64,000 bases of DNA, from assembly GCF_005930355.1 (NCBI RefSeq), contig NZ_VDBO01000001.1:2091135-2155134 (forward strand), in the 5' to 3' direction. The notes under the pieces were generated by a model that worked only from the letters and a program-made list of their open reading frames with translations, was not told the origin of the DNA and searched no databases. Made by a program: the position numbers and the translations under genes. Positions 17,495 to 27,792 of this stretch are shown in pieces (the stretch's first letter is position 1; each line of letters opens with the position of its first letter). The stretch is from Paenibacillus sinopodophylli (lineage in GTDB: Bacteria > Bacillota > Bacilli > Paenibacillales > Paenibacillaceae).

Positions 17495-18526
17495 TTAGCG
17501 TCTCGAACGAGATGCTGAGCTTCTAGCTTTAAATAAATGAATATTATCAAGCGAGCGGCCCGTGCCAATCGCCACGCAGTCTAGCGGATTATCAGCTACG
17601 ATTACCGGCATGCCCGTTTCCCGTTGAAGAAGCTTGTCCAAATTACGCAATAACGCGCCTCCGCCTGTAAGCACAATACCGCGATCCATAATATCTGCGG
17701 ATAGCTCCGGTGGGCATTTCTCAAGCGTTACTTTCACAGCATCTACGATAGCATTAACGGTATCTGCCAGTGCCTCAGTAATTTCATCAGACGTAATAGC
17801 AAGCGTCTTAGGCAGTCCAGAAACCAGGTCGCGCCCGCGGATTTCAATGGTTTCCGGGCGGTCAAACGGCAACGCCGAGCCAATCTCCATTTTGAGCTGC
17901 TCTGCGGTACGCTCGCCGATCATGAGATTGTATTGTCTCTTAATGTATTGCGTAACAGCTTCATCCATTTCGTCACCTGCTACGCGAATAGAGCGCGCTG
18001 TAACAATTCCGCCTAATGAAATAACGGCTACCTCAGTTGTTCCGCCGCCGATATCAACGACCATGCTGCCTGTCGGCTCCCATACCGGCAAATCAGCACC
18101 AATCGCGGCTGCGAATGGCTCTTCAATCGTGTAAGCATCACGAGCACCTGCTTGCTTGGTCGCATCCTCTACAGCTCTTTTCTCGACTGCTGTAATGCCC
18201 GAAGGTACACATACCATTACGTTTGGATGACGCGGGAACAATGCACGCTGCTTCTGCGCTTGACGAATAAAATATTTGATCATCGTTGCAGTCGTCTCGA
18301 AATCGGCAATAACGCCGTCTTTCATTGGACGAACAGCGCGGATGTTGCCTGGCGTTCTACCGATCATTTTTTTGGCTTGTTCGCCTACTGCCTCAATGAC
18401 TTTTGTATCTGTACGAATGGCGACTACCGAAGGCTCCCTAACGACAATTCCTTTACCTTTAACGAAAACCAACGTATTTGCAGTCCCTAAATCTATACCT
18501 AAGTCTTTCGAAAATCCACCAAACAT
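17495..18526 (-). CDS. mreB: Actin-like rod shape protein MreB
   Basis: A 343-residue actin-fold ATPase that forms membrane-associated filaments guiding elongation. Phosphate-binding motifs are [10 protein letters not shown] (12-21) and [12 protein letters not shown], with the adenosine motif [17 protein letters not shown] chose ATG 18526 ([14 protein letters not shown]) because GAAGGGAG is properly spaced; the longer frame lacks a ribosome site. First gene of mreBCD-minCD-rodA. Confidence 0.97.
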   Translation of the reverse strand: MFGGFSKDLGIDLGTANTLVFVKGKGIVVREPSVVAIRTDTKVIEAVGEQAKKMIGRTPGNIRAVRPMKDGVIADFETTATMIKYFIRQAQKQRALFPRHPNVMVCVPSGITAVEKRAVEDATKQAGARDAYTIEEPFAAAIGADLPVWEPTGSMVVDIGGGTTEVAVISLGGIVTARSIRVAGDEMDEAVTQYIKRQYNLMIGERTAEQLKMEIGSALPFDRPETIEIRGRDLVSGLPKTLAITSDEITEALADTVNAIVDAVKVTLEKCPPELSADIMDRGIVLTGGGALLRNLDKLLQRETGMPVIVADNPLDCVAIGTGRSLDNIHLFKARSSASRSRR

Positions 18527-18559
18527 GTTGTTGCTCCCTTCTAATTGCCACATCACTTT

Positions 18560-18589
18560 ATTATATTACATATGTCCTTGTTCCTTCAA
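18560..18589 (-). promoter_or_regulatory. Candidate promoter for mreB
   Basis: Minus strand: TTGAAG (18584-18589), 18-bp spacer, TATAAT (18560-18565). It overlaps the 3' end of radC, so the mre unit could be transcribed independently. Confidence 0.5.
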
Positions 18590-19321
18590 ACTGACAAACC
18601 TTCCGTCTCCTATGACCAAATGGTCAAGAACCTCTATTCCGACTAGCTGACCGGCCTCTGCCAAGCGCTGTGTTAGCGTAATGTCTTCTGGACTTGGCGT
18701 TGGATCGCCGCTTGGGTGATTATGAATGCAAATAATGGCTGCGCTGCTGCGCGAGATAGCTGCACGAAATACTTCACGAGGATGAACTAGCGATGCGTTA
18801 AGTGTGCCGACAGAAAGTGTTTCGCGGGCAATGATGTGGTTTTTCGTATTTAGAAATAGACATACGAAGTGCTCCTTCTTCAAGTAACGAAGATCCTCCA
18901 TCACGTAATCCGCTGCATCCTGAGGCTTGCGAACGATAATCACTTCGCCCATTTGACTGCGTGAGATTCGCTTGCCAAGCTCAATTCCAGCACGAAGCTG
19001 GACGGCCTTGGCTGGGCCAATTCCACGAATGGCCGTCATTTCTTCCATACTCATATCCATCAGGTTACGCAGGCTGCCGCATTGCTTTAATATTGCACCT
19101 GCCAGGTGTACAGCGGATTGACGCTGCGTGCCCGTGCGAAGCAATATGGCTAACAATTCAGTATGGCTAAGTGCTTCTGCCCCATATTTCATCATGCGCT
19201 CTCTTGGACGTTCTTCATGGGGGACGTCTCGCAATATCATCGGTTGCGGCAACATGTCCCAATCCCGCCTTCTCCACAATGGATTATTCATAGCCTGCCT
19301 AATTTTTGATAAAAAATCCAA
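18566..19321 (-). CDS. radC: RadC family JAB-domain protein
   Basis: A 251-residue protein of the RadC/MPN+ family. The N-terminal helix-hairpin-helix-like region (MTAIRGIGPAKAVQLRAGIE) is followed by a JAMM-type metal motif HNHPSGDPTPSPED near residues 203-216. The molecular role is unsettled despite the historical DNA-repair name. The best in-frame start is TTG 19321, 21 bases after the maf stop; ATG 19291 would give 241 residues. Neither has an ideal ribosome site. Confidence 0.9.
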   Translation of the reverse strand: MDFLSKIRQAMNNPLWRRRDWDMLPQPMILRDVPHEERPRERMMKYGAEALSHTELLAILLRTGTQRQSAVHLAGAILKQCGSLRNLMDMSMEEMTAIRGIGPAKAVQLRAGIELGKRISRSQMGEVIIVRKPQDAADYVMEDLRYLKKEHFVCLFLNTKNHIIARETLSVGTLNASLVHPREVFRAAISRSSAAIICIHNHPSGDPTPSPEDITLTQRLAEAGQLVGIEVLDHLVIGDGRFVSLKEQGHM

Positions 19322-19341
19322 TCACGCTCATAAAAGATTCA

Positions 19342-19971
19342 TCAGAATACGTCAATTTCATATGCAGCCAGCATGTCTGACAGCAATGACAATGGAAGCC
19401 CAACAACGTTGAAGTAACAGCCTTCAATATGCTCGACCATCGTGGCTCCCAAGCCTTGAATGCCATATGAGCCTGCCTTGTCACGCGGCTCGCCTGTAGC
19501 TGTATATCTTAGAATCTGAGCTTCGGTTAGCGGCTTCATCGTGACCTTTGTCATTCGATGAGCGACAGATGCTTCCCCATTAGAGGCATCTACGAGTGCT
19601 ACCCCTGTATATACCTCATGGGAACGTCCTTGCAGGCGGCGAAGCATCGACACGGCGTCTTCATCATCAACCGGTTTTCCCAGCACATCGCCATCAAGCA
19701 CGACAATCGTATCCGCGCCAATAATTAAAGACGAGAGAACCCCTTGCTTTTGTTGCAGCATAGGAACCGCGGCATTCGCCTTTCTCAAGCTAAGCTCCTC
19801 TACGACTTGCGCCGGCGACCAGCCTGCTTCGATTGTTTCATCCGTATCCGTAGACAAAATATAAACCGGCAAAGAAAGGTCCAGCGATGCGACCAGTTCC
19901 TTCCGGCGCGGTGACGAAGAGGCCAGTACGATCTGGCTGAACGCTTCGTTGCGTAATTGGTTATAAGCCAT
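19342..19971 (-). CDS. maf: Maf family nucleoside triphosphate pyrophosphatase
   Basis: A 209-residue Maf/YhdE-type house-cleaning enzyme that hydrolyses dTTP, UTP or modified pyrimidine triphosphates. Family motif ASSSPRRKELVASL (17-30), GADTIVVLDGDVLGKP mid-protein and the later DKAGSYGIQG motif are all present. In Bacillus, Maf is linked to division arrest. Gene order spoIIB-maf-radC-mreB matches Bacillus. Confidence 0.94.
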   Translation of the reverse strand: MAYNQLRNEAFSQIVLASSSPRRKELVASLDLSLPVYILSTDTDETIEAGWSPAQVVEELSLRKANAAVPMLQQKQGVLSSLIIGADTIVVLDGDVLGKPVDDEDAVSMLRRLQGRSHEVYTGVALVDASNGEASVAHRMTKVTMKPLTEAQILRYTATGEPRDKAGSYGIQGLGATMVEHIEGCYFNVVGLPLSLLSDMLAAYEIDVF

Positions 19972-20023
19972 TTGATTAATGCTTCTCCTTCATGCTTTCC
20001 ATATGCGGTCTAGGTCCGCTTCA

Positions 20024-20266
20024 CTATACTTTACGGTACAACCATATAGCAATGACAGCTCCAATTATGCTGAACAGACTGAACTGAAGATGAAGCGATA
20101 GGTTGAAACTAAGCACATAAAGATCAACGGCGGGAGACCATGAAGCCTCGATTGATTTCGTCAAAAACGAGATGCCTGAAACGGGGGCAAGCCACCGCGC
20201 AACTAACGCGCCGGCTAGTAAGCCAAGTATGATAAAAATGAGAAGGATCCAGCCGTTTTTCTTCAT
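20024..20266 (-). CDS. DUF4321 small membrane protein
   Basis: An 80-residue protein with two hydrophobic segments (about 5-26 and 53-77) around a short loop containing SGISFLTKSIEASWSPAVDL. It matches the pattern of the DUF4321 family of spore-forming Firmicutes, found in this same maf neighbourhood. Function unknown. ATG 20266 follows AGAGG. Confidence 0.75.
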   Translation of the reverse strand: MKKNGWILLIFIILGLLAGALVARWLAPVSGISFLTKSIEASWSPAVDLYVLSFNLSLHLQFSLFSIIGAVIAIWLYRKV

Positions 20267-20327
20267 CTTTCAACGCCTCTCGCCATGAAATGACACCTAA
20301 GTCCATTATACGCATGAACTTATTCGT

Positions 20328-21737
20328 TTACAATGCGCTGATGGTCTCAAACCATTCTTTCTGAGCGATTACCGCCCGCATAGCCCCAGTTTGCACTGAC
20401 CATAAATATGCCTTTGACGGCTTTTTATCATACTCTACCATCGATTTCGCAGCCGAATCTATCCCTTGTATCATTTGCTCCAAATAAGCTTTACCATCCG
20501 CATCACCTATACCTATTCGCATGGTTGCAGCATTTTCTGTCCATTTCTGATGCTCTGACTGCCAAGAAGCTGCAGCTGCCTTGCTTAATGCAGTAAGCGC
20601 TGGCTGTTCCAGCTGCGCCAATGTTAATTCATCCAACATTTGGACGATGGATGCTGACTGCTCGAAGAAGCTTTGTGCATCATTGGGCTCACCTTGGAAC
20701 GGCAGCTTGGCAGGGGTTTTTATGTTTACTTCTTTGACATATAGATCCAGCTCAGGAAGCAGTCCCTGAATGATTTTTGCACTGCTGCGTTCGCCGCCTA
20801 TTCCAGCATAAACACGATAATCTGCCTTGCTCGTCATCGCTGCACCTGCAAGCCCTTTTTGGGACAGCTGCTCAAGTGCTGCATTTCTGCCTTCCGTATT
20901 GCTGAACACTCCGAATTGCAGCAGAAAGTACGAGCGATCAAGTCCCGTAAGCGTTACTCCTGCTGCATCTGCACCGGGCATTGCAATCGAGCCATTATCC
21001 ACTGGCAATTGATTTGCATCTGGATCTTCATTAGACATGCCTACATTCTCGCCCTCATCGTTAGTCGCAACATTGCCCGTTGCTGCCTGTGCATCTGGTT
21101 TGCTTGGGAACAAGCTGGCTCCCGTAAATAAAGACAGCAGCAAATAACCAAACAGAGCTCCCGTTGCAAGCGCGGCAGCTACAGATAGAAAGACATTAAA
21201 CCAAGAAGGCGGTGCCGCGCTTCGGCTCGTTCTAGAATACTGCGGCTTGCCCCTTCCTTGCTCGCTATATACCATTTCCTCCGTCCAAGATGATCCGTCA
21301 GCGCGTTGTTCTGCAATAGGAAATTCGATAACTTCATGATCAGACAAAAGCTCTTGCTCCGCACTTAAGAGTGTCTGCTCAGAAGCAACAACTTCATTCT
21401 GCTTATCTATTTGCGGTGCAGGAACCTGCTTTGTTCGTTTCACCGGTTTAGCAACAGGCTCATGATCTGCATTGCGAATGAGCTCTTCGAGTGCGGCAAT
21501 ATCCTCTTGAAACGGACTGTTCCAAGGGCTTACTTCACTCATCACATGCTGCTCCGCTGCCGGATATAGAGGAATAACATTTTTATTAGACTTTGGATGA
21601 ACGTGATGAACGATGCTGCCGTGGTCATCTGCTTTTTGCTGAGAAACCTCATTCTGTGTATCTAAGGCCCGCTCATCCCCGGTTACCGTCTGCCCATTGC
21701 GATCGAATCGATAGGTAATCCGATTTTTCTGTGTCAT
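20328..21737 (-). CDS. spoIIB: SpoIIB-like SPOR-domain membrane protein
   Basis: A 469-residue bitopic protein with a cytoplasmic charged N-terminal half, one membrane segment (FNVFLSVAAALATGALFGYL, about 180-200), a low-complexity linker and a SPOR domain (about 265-345, YFLLQFGVFSNTEGRNAALE). SPOR domains bind denuded glycan at division or engulfment sites. B. subtilis spoIIB lies directly upstream of maf, as here, and helps septal wall remodelling in engulfment. I chose ATG 21737 because AAGGAG is eight bases upstream; the GTG at 21746 abuts that site. Confidence 0.7.
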   Translation of the reverse strand: MTQKNRITYRFDRNGQTVTGDERALDTQNEVSQQKADDHGSIVHHVHPKSNKNVIPLYPAAEQHVMSEVSPWNSPFQEDIAALEELIRNADHEPVAKPVKRTKQVPAPQIDKQNEVVASEQTLLSAEQELLSDHEVIEFPIAEQRADGSSWTEEMVYSEQGRGKPQYSRTSRSAAPPSWFNVFLSVAAALATGALFGYLLLSLFTGASLFPSKPDAQAATGNVATNDEGENVGMSNEDPDANQLPVDNGSIAMPGADAAGVTLTGLDRSYFLLQFGVFSNTEGRNAALEQLSQKGLAGAAMTSKADYRVYAGIGGERSSAKIIQGLLPELDLYVKEVNIKTPAKLPFQGEPNDAQSFFEQSASIVQMLDELTLAQLEQPALTALSKAAAASWQSEHQKWTENAATMRIGIGDADGKAYLEQMIQGIDSAAKSMVEYDKKPSKAYLWSVQTGAMRAVIAQKEWFETISAL

Positions 21738-21861
21738 ACTATCCACTCCTTGTCCCTTTCATCTAGTAAGATTCTATGAGCGTTTTACGAGATTTAGACC
21801 GGATTGGAAGCGATAGTTAAACTGCTAGAATGACAGCTTCCGAGCAAGCGACAATGGATAT

Positions 21862-21903
21862 AAAAAAAATGTCCGACAGCTCCTTGTCGGAACCGCCGGA
21901 CAT
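21862..21903 (-). terminator. Terminator of valS-folC-murC
   Basis: Minus-strand hairpin with outer arms ATGTCCG/CGGACAT (21869-21903), inner CCGACA/TGTCGG, and an eight-base T run. Confidence 0.9.
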
Positions 21904-21910
21904 TCATTCT

Positions 21911-23305
21911 TTACAAGCTCGACTTCAATGATTTGGCAAGCGAATCCGCTACTTTCCAAATATCGCCTGCACCCATTGTGATAACAAGGTCGCCTGGTGC
22001 GACCCGTCCTGTCAAATATTCAAGCACATCTTCCTTGGCAGGAAGATATAAGGCATTTGCATTACTGTTGCTCTTAATGAGCTCCACAAGCTTATGCGAG
22101 GTTACTCCCTCTATTTGAAGCTCGCCCGCAGGCGAGTAAATATCGGTAATAATCACTTCATCGGCCTCTGGAAAAGCACGACTAAACTGCTCGAACAAGA
22201 AAAAGGTACGTGTATAGCGCTGTGGCTGGAACACCGCAATAATACGCTTACCCGTTGCTTTAGCTGCGCTGATCGTTGCTTTGATCTCTGTCGGATGATG
22301 CGCGTAATCGTCGATAACCAATATATCGTTGACTTCGCCAAGCACCTGGAATCTCCGTTTAGCACCTCTAAAGGATTGGATCGCCACTGCGATCTGATCG
22401 AACGCAAGGCCCGATTCCAAACAAGTAATGATTGTCGCCATCGCATTATACACATTGTGCAGGCCAGGAACAGATAGCTCAACTTGGCCAAGCTCTATTC
22501 CTCTGTGAGTCATTGTGAAAGCTATCTTGCGGTCTCCCAGCACGATGTTACGAGCCAAATAGTCCGCATCACCGTCTATGCCGTAGGTAACCAGCTGCGA
22601 TTTGTCGATATCGCCTTTGTAAACCTGCGGGATCAGTTCGTTAACCGTCTCATCATCCGCGCATACAATCGCTTTCCCGTCCGCTTTCACCTGCTGCAAA
22701 AACTGTACGTAAGCTGCTTTCAGCTTTCCGAAATCGCCGTCATAATTTTCAAGATGATCGGGCTCGATATTCGTTACGATAGCAAGCGTCGGATGATAGT
22801 GCAAGAAAGAACCGTCGCTCTCATCCGCCTCTGCAACAACGTACTCACCCTTGCCCGCTTTCGCGTTCGTTCCTACGTTGACGATTTCTCCGCCAATGAT
22901 ATAGGTCGGGTCTGCACCACAGGATTCCATGACAAGTGCAATCATCGAGGAGGTCGTTGTTTTCCCATGTGCCCCGGCTATCGCGATGCCCTTGCCCGCA
23001 TTCATCAATCTCGCAAGCATCTGTGATCGGTGCAATACGGGAATATTAAGCTCCTCTGCAGCTTTCCGCTCCACATTATCCTTGGATAATGCCGTGGAGT
23101 ACACGACCAAATCCGCACCTTTCACATGCTCTGGCTGATGACCGATATAAATGCTGGCACCACCAGCTGCAAGCTTCTCTGTTAGTTCTTGCCTCGCGAC
23201 ATCGGACCCGGTCACCTTATAGCCCATCTCCAGCATAACGCGGGCAATGGCACTCATTCCGTAACCGCCGATTCCGATGAAATGAACGTGTTCTGCCGTA
23301 TTCAA
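21911..23305 (-). CDS. murC: UDP-N-acetylmuramate-L-alanine ligase
   Basis: Adds L-alanine to UDP-MurNAc in peptidoglycan precursor synthesis. The 464-residue Mur ligase has the N-terminal Rossmann motif [11 protein letters not shown] (11-21), the ATP loop [12 protein letters not shown] (about 112-123), the central-domain [10 protein letters not shown] and [14 protein letters not shown] at the start of the C-terminal domain. It begins seven bases after the folC stop. Confidence 0.97.
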   Translation of the reverse strand: MNTAEHVHFIGIGGYGMSAIARVMLEMGYKVTGSDVARQELTEKLAAGGASIYIGHQPEHVKGADLVVYSTALSKDNVERKAAEELNIPVLHRSQMLARLMNAGKGIAIAGAHGKTTTSSMIALVMESCGADPTYIIGGEIVNVGTNAKAGKGEYVVAEADESDGSFLHYHPTLAIVTNIEPDHLENYDGDFGKLKAAYVQFLQQVKADGKAIVCADDETVNELIPQVYKGDIDKSQLVTYGIDGDADYLARNIVLGDRKIAFTMTHRGIELGQVELSVPGLHNVYNAMATIITCLESGLAFDQIAVAIQSFRGAKRRFQVLGEVNDILVIDDYAHHPTEIKATISAAKATGKRIIAVFQPQRYTRTFFLFEQFSRAFPEADEVIITDIYSPAGELQIEGVTSHKLVELIKSNSNANALYLPAKEDVLEYLTGRVAPGDLVITMGAGDIWKVADSLAKSLKSSL

Positions 23306-23312
23306 AGACGGT

Positions 23313-24698
23313 TCACCAACCTTTTTCAGAATCCGAGTTATACAAAATGCGGGAGCGAACGTCAGCGATTAAATAAAGCGTGCCTGTTACGACCCCAAGG
23401 TCTGTTTCCCCGGTTAACTGTTGTAATTTTTGTAAAGCTGCTTGCCAGTTCTGTTCTACGATCAGCTCGAACGTATACTTCTCAGGCTGCTGTTCCCGCA
23501 TTTCCTGCACCAAGGCAGCCAATGCGTCAGCATCCTTTTTCATACGAAAATCAGGCTCGGTCAAGATCAGCGTATCCACTATTGGTAGTATATGCTTTAG
23601 TACATCCTGATGATTCTTATTCTCCAGCATACCCATCATAAGATGTAAACGATCATAGTGATAGGTGTTTTTCAGCGCATCTGCCAGCGACTCCGCACCT
23701 TCCGGATTATGCGCTCCGTCGATTAGTATTCGCGGCTGCTGCGAAACGATTTCCAGTCTTCCCGGCCATGCTGCTGCCCTTAAACCTTCGGCAAGCACAT
23801 CATCCTCAACAACAAGTGCATTGTATTGTCGCAGCACCTCGAGCGTCATGACGGCAACTGCCGCATTGGAACGCTGATGGGCTCCGTTTAGTGAAATCGT
23901 CAAAGCATCAATGCTGCGGAATAAATTATCGAAACGAAAGCTTTGCTCGTTCTCGCGAACGGACAGCGTTGTTTCGTGGAACTGCTCGCCCATCAAATAG
24001 AGCGTGCTCTTCTGAGCGGCTGCTGTACGTTTAATAACCTCGATCGCTTCCGGCTGAGATACCGCACTAATGACTGGTATGCCCGCTTTAATAATGCCCG
24101 CCTTCTCGCTTGCCACAGCTGCAATCGTATCGCCTAGCCGATCCATATGATCGTGGCCGATATTCGTTATGACTGAAACGACCGGCTGCACGATATTCGT
24201 CACGTCAAGCCGACCGCCAAGGCCAGTCTCCCATACGACATAATCGGGGTACGTCACCTTCGCGTAGAAAAGAATCGCAAGTGCGGTCGATACCTCGAAC
24301 ATCGTTGGCGAGCCAAGCTCCGTAGCGGCAATTTCTTCGACAACCGGCTTCAGCTCATTAGAGAGCTTAAGCAGTGTTTCTTCATCGATATCGACCCCGT
24401 TGTACTGGAATCGATTCGTGAATTTCGTAATATAAGGCGAAGTAAACGTACCAACATCGTAACCGCCTCGCAGCAATACGCTAGTCAAGAACGCACATGT
24501 AGATCCTTTGCCGTTCGTTCCGGCTACGTGAATAAACTTCAGCCGGCGATGAGGATTATCGAGCAGTTCCATCAGCTTCTCAATCCGTTCAAGACCTGGA
24601 CGGATACCGAATGGGATGAGGCCAGTAATCCAATCCACCGCTTCTTTATAAGACTGCAGCGGCTCAGAGGGCCGCTGCTCTATAGGTTGATTCGTCAT
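23313..24698 (-). CDS. folC: Folylpolyglutamate synthase/dihydrofolate synthase
   Basis: A 461-residue Mur-ligase-fold enzyme that polyglutamylates folates. The ATP loop is [15 protein letters not shown] (about 57-71), with [13 protein letters not shown] and [22 protein letters not shown] typical of FolC, and [11 protein letters not shown] in the C-terminal domain. It lies 30 bases downstream of valS, as in Bacillus. Confidence 0.96.
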   Translation of the reverse strand: MTNQPIEQRPSEPLQSYKEAVDWITGLIPFGIRPGLERIEKLMELLDNPHRRLKFIHVAGTNGKGSTCAFLTSVLLRGGYDVGTFTSPYITKFTNRFQYNGVDIDEETLLKLSNELKPVVEEIAATELGSPTMFEVSTALAILFYAKVTYPDYVVWETGLGGRLDVTNIVQPVVSVITNIGHDHMDRLGDTIAAVASEKAGIIKAGIPVISAVSQPEAIEVIKRTAAAQKSTLYLMGEQFHETTLSVRENEQSFRFDNLFRSIDALTISLNGAHQRSNAAVAVMTLEVLRQYNALVVEDDVLAEGLRAAAWPGRLEIVSQQPRILIDGAHNPEGAESLADALKNTYHYDRLHLMMGMLENKNHQDVLKHILPIVDTLILTEPDFRMKKDADALAALVQEMREQQPEKYTFELIVEQNWQAALQKLQQLTGETDLGVVTGTLYLIADVRSRILYNSDSEKGW

Positions 24699-24728
24699 TC
24701 TGATTGTTCCTTCTTCCGTTTCGCAGCG

Positions 24729-27371
24729 TTATCCGCGCAACTCCGCAATTCTAGCCAGCACCTTGTCGCGTTTATCTGCATAATCATTCATTTTGGCGCG
24801 TTCTTCGTCAATGACTTTGGCTGGCGCTTTCGCAACAAAGCCTTCATTGCCAAGCTTCTTCTCTACACGCTCAACCTCTGTATTCAGATGCTGATGCTCC
24901 TTCTCAAGGCGAGCAATTTCTTGCTCGATATCGATTAGACCTGCAAGCGGCAAGTAAAGCTCAGCTCCTGTCAGAATTGCTGTCATAGCATTGCTTGGTG
25001 CATTAACGTGAAAGCCTGTTTCCAGGCTCGAAGTGCCGCAGAATCGTTTAATAAACTCTTCATTGCGGGACATAATGGCAGCTTCCGCTTCACTGGACGG
25101 CTTAATCAGCATTTCAATTTTTTTGCTCATCGGCACATTAACCTCAGCACGAATGTTGCGAACGGCACGAATCATTTCCATCAGCAGCTCCATCTCTTTA
25201 ACTGCGTCAGGCGCTTCTAGAGCTGTGTCATATACAGGCCACTCGGCCAATGTGATCGTATCGCCTGTATGAGGCAAATGCTGCCAAATCTCTTCACTGA
25301 TGAAAGGCATGAACGGGTGAATAAGCCGCTGCGTGCGGTCAAGGACATAAGCAAGCACCGATTTGGTTGCTTGTTTGGCCGCCTCGTCCGTACCGTAAAG
25401 ACTGAGCTTGGCAAATTCGATATACCAATCGCATAGATCATCCCAAATAAAGTTATTTAAAATACGGCCGGTTTCCCCGAACTCATAGCTATTAATTAGA
25501 CGAGTTACATCACGAACCGTTTCATTCAAACGATGCAGAATCCAGCGGTCAGCAGTACCCAGATTCACGGTAATGTCGATATCCTCCGCTTTCACGCCCT
25601 CCAGATTCATTAAGGCAAAGCGAGACGCATTCCATATTTTGTTCGCGAAATTGCGTGCCTGCTTGACCTTTTCTACGTTATAACGCAAATCTTGCCCTGG
25701 TGTGCTGTTTGTCGAGATCATGTACCGCATCGCATCCGCACCGAATTCCTCGATTACCTCAAGTGGATCAACGCCGTTGCCTTTCGATTTCGACATCTTC
25801 TGGTTTTCCGAATCGCGTACAAGTCCATGAATAAGCACGTCCTTGAATGGAGACTCATCAGTAAATTCAAGCGCCGTGAAAATCATCCGCGCCACCCAGA
25901 AGTAAATAATGTCATAACCGGTCACGAGTACATCCGTTGGGTAGAAGCGTTTCAGATCCTCCGTTTGATCCGGCCAGCCAAGCGTCGAGAACGGCCATAA
26001 GGCGGAGCTGAACCAAGTGTCGAGAACATCGTTGTCCTGACTAAGATGCTCGCCTGCCATATCCTCGCGAGATACATGCATTTCGCCTGTCGAATCATCA
26101 TACCATGCAGGAATCCTGTGACCCCACCATAGCTGCCTCGAAATACACCAATCGCGCACATTTTCGATCCAGTGCAAGTAAATTTTCTCGAACCGCTCCG
26201 GTACAAAGTTCACGCCTTTTCCAGACTTCTGAGCAGCAATTGCTGCCTCAGCGAGTGGTTTCATTGCAACAAACCATTGGGTGGACAAGTAAGGCTCGAC
26301 AACGGCACCACTGCGCTCGCTGTGCCCAACCTGATGCACATGGTCCTCGATATTTACGCATACGCCCTGTTCCTGCAAATCCTTTACCAGTTGCTTGCGG
26401 CAGTCTGCGCGGTCAAGACCTTGATATGGGCCTGCTTCGGCGTTCATTGTACCGGATTCATCCATTACAATAATCCGAGGCAGGTTATGACGCTCGCCCA
26501 TCTCGAAGTCATTCGGGTCATGTGCCGGCGTAATCTTCACAGCGCCAGAACCGAACTCCTTATCCACGTACTCATCAGCAATAATCGGAATTTCACGTCC
26601 AATGATTGGAAGTACAATCAATTGGCCAATCAAATGCTTATAGCGGTCATCCTCAGGATGAACAGCAACTGCCGTATCGCCGAGCATCGTTTCAGGACGA
26701 GTCGTTGCAACTGTTATGGAGCCTGAGCCGTCTTTAAGTGGATATTTCAAATGGTAAAGATGTCCGTTAACCTCTTTATGATCTACCTCAATATCAGAAA
26801 GCGCCGTGCGTGCGGCCGGATCCCAGTTGATGATTTTTTTGCCGCGATAAATGAGACCCTTCTCATACAGCTTTACGAAAACTTCGCGTACCGCTTTGGA
26901 CAAGCCTTCATCCAACGTGAAGCGTTCTCTCGAATAATCGAGTGACAAGCCCATCTTTGCCCATTGGTCGCGGATCGTGTTCGCATATTCATCCTTCCAC
27001 TCCCATACCTTCTTAAGGAATGCCTCACGTCCAAGATCATAGCGGGATATGCCTTGTTCCCGTAATTTCTGCTCCACTCTTGTCTGAGTCGCGATGCCTG
27101 CATGGTCGGTACCTGGCAGCCATAGAGCGTCGTAGCCTTGCATACGCTTCGTTCTGATCAAAATATCCTGCAGCGTAAAGTCTAGTGCATGGCCGATATG
27201 CAGCATACCGGTAACGTTTGGAGGCGGTATTACGATCGTGTAAGTTTCCGCATCCGGGCGTTTTCCTGCCTCAAAAAATTTGCCCTGCATCCAGTAATCG
27301 TACCATTTCTGCTCGGCAGCCTTCGGATCATAGGTAGTTGGCATTGCAGTTGTCGTTTGGTTTTCTGACAT
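24729..27371 (-). CDS. valS: Valyl-tRNA synthetase
   Basis: An 880-residue class I synthetase. The HIGH motif is in [15 protein letters not shown] (about residues 44-58) and the KMSKS motif in [12 protein letters not shown]; an editing domain with [19 protein letters not shown] lies between them. The C-terminus is the valyl-type coiled coil (about 810-875). I chose ATG 27371 because GGAGG is nine bases upstream; the ATG at 27380 overlaps that site. A T-box leader precedes it. Confidence 0.97.
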   Translation of the reverse strand: MSENQTTTAMPTTYDPKAAEQKWYDYWMQGKFFEAGKRPDAETYTIVIPPPNVTGMLHIGHALDFTLQDILIRTKRMQGYDALWLPGTDHAGIATQTRVEQKLREQGISRYDLGREAFLKKVWEWKDEYANTIRDQWAKMGLSLDYSRERFTLDEGLSKAVREVFVKLYEKGLIYRGKKIINWDPAARTALSDIEVDHKEVNGHLYHLKYPLKDGSGSITVATTRPETMLGDTAVAVHPEDDRYKHLIGQLIVLPIIGREIPIIADEYVDKEFGSGAVKITPAHDPNDFEMGERHNLPRIIVMDESGTMNAEAGPYQGLDRADCRKQLVKDLQEQGVCVNIEDHVHQVGHSERSGAVVEPYLSTQWFVAMKPLAEAAIAAQKSGKGVNFVPERFEKIYLHWIENVRDWCISRQLWWGHRIPAWYDDSTGEMHVSREDMAGEHLSQDNDVLDTWFSSALWPFSTLGWPDQTEDLKRFYPTDVLVTGYDIIYFWVARMIFTALEFTDESPFKDVLIHGLVRDSENQKMSKSKGNGVDPLEVIEEFGADAMRYMISTNSTPGQDLRYNVEKVKQARNFANKIWNASRFALMNLEGVKAEDIDITVNLGTADRWILHRLNETVRDVTRLINSYEFGETGRILNNFIWDDLCDWYIEFAKLSLYGTDEAAKQATKSVLAYVLDRTQRLIHPFMPFISEEIWQHLPHTGDTITLAEWPVYDTALEAPDAVKEMELLMEMIRAVRNIRAEVNVPMSKKIEMLIKPSSEAEAAIMSRNEEFIKRFCGTSSLETGFHVNAPSNAMTAILTGAELYLPLAGLIDIEQEIARLEKEHQHLNTEVERVEKKLGNEGFVAKAPAKVIDEERAKMNDYADKRDKVLARIAELRG

Positions 27372-27402
27372 GGGTTCCATCCTCCATAAATCGATCTACA
27401 AA

Positions 27403-27446
27403 AACAAAAAAAACCTATCGCCCTCAACATAAAGGACGAAAGGTTT
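27403..27446 (-). terminator. T-box regulated terminator of valS
   Basis: Minus strand: AAACCTTTCGTCC ... GGGCGATAGGTTT hairpin followed by a long T run. The 5' arm overlaps the region downstream of the T-box, as expected for a switchable terminator. Confidence 0.85.
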
Positions 27447-27681
27447 AGCTTCCGTGGTACCACCTTTGTTCCGCGCTAACAAAATCTGCACGGCACTCAA
27501 ACAGATAACGGCTGTGGCCGGCCTGACTTCGGTAGAGCACTCGTTGCTCCTACTTGGCTCAGGCAACTCCGGGGCGACTCGTAGCAGTCACTTCCTGCGG
27601 AACCTCTCAGCGTAACGGTTCCACTCTCTGAAGGCTTTGCTGTCTACTATTCCCCTTCAACGTCGTTATAACGCATATATA
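27403..27681 (-). promoter_or_regulatory. T-box leader of valS
   Basis: Between the promoter and valS there is a leader of about 280 nt. Its T-box core on the minus strand reads AAAGGTGGTACCACGG (GGTGGTACCACGG at 27452-27464), close to the family consensus, and is followed by the regulated terminator. A base helix GTAG/CTAC and a GUG triplet at 27589-27591 are a candidate stem I and valine specifier, but I could not fold it rigorously. Uncharged tRNA-Val would favour antitermination. Confidence 0.9.
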
Positions 27682-27687
27682 CTTTTA

Positions 27688-27716
27688 ATCATACCTTTGT
27701 TGCACTGCTGAGTCAA
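27688..27716 (-). promoter_or_regulatory. Sigma-A promoter of the valS leader
   Basis: Minus strand: TTGACT (27711-27716), 17-bp spacer, TATGAT (27688-27693). Close to consensus. Confidence 0.85.
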
Positions 27717-27731
27717 CCAAACGAACGTAAG

Positions 27732-27773
27732 AAATGCCCTTACCGCTCATTTTTTTGAGCAACAAGGGCATTT
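27732..27773 (-). terminator. Hairpin downstream of spoVID
   Basis: Nearly perfect stem AAATGCCCTT...TGCTCA / TGAGC...AAGGGCATTT with an A/T-only loop. The T-tail is weak (TTTCTTACG). It separates the hem/spoVID unit from the valS promoter. Confidence 0.65.
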
Positions 27774-27792
27774 CCACCATTCATCACAGCCA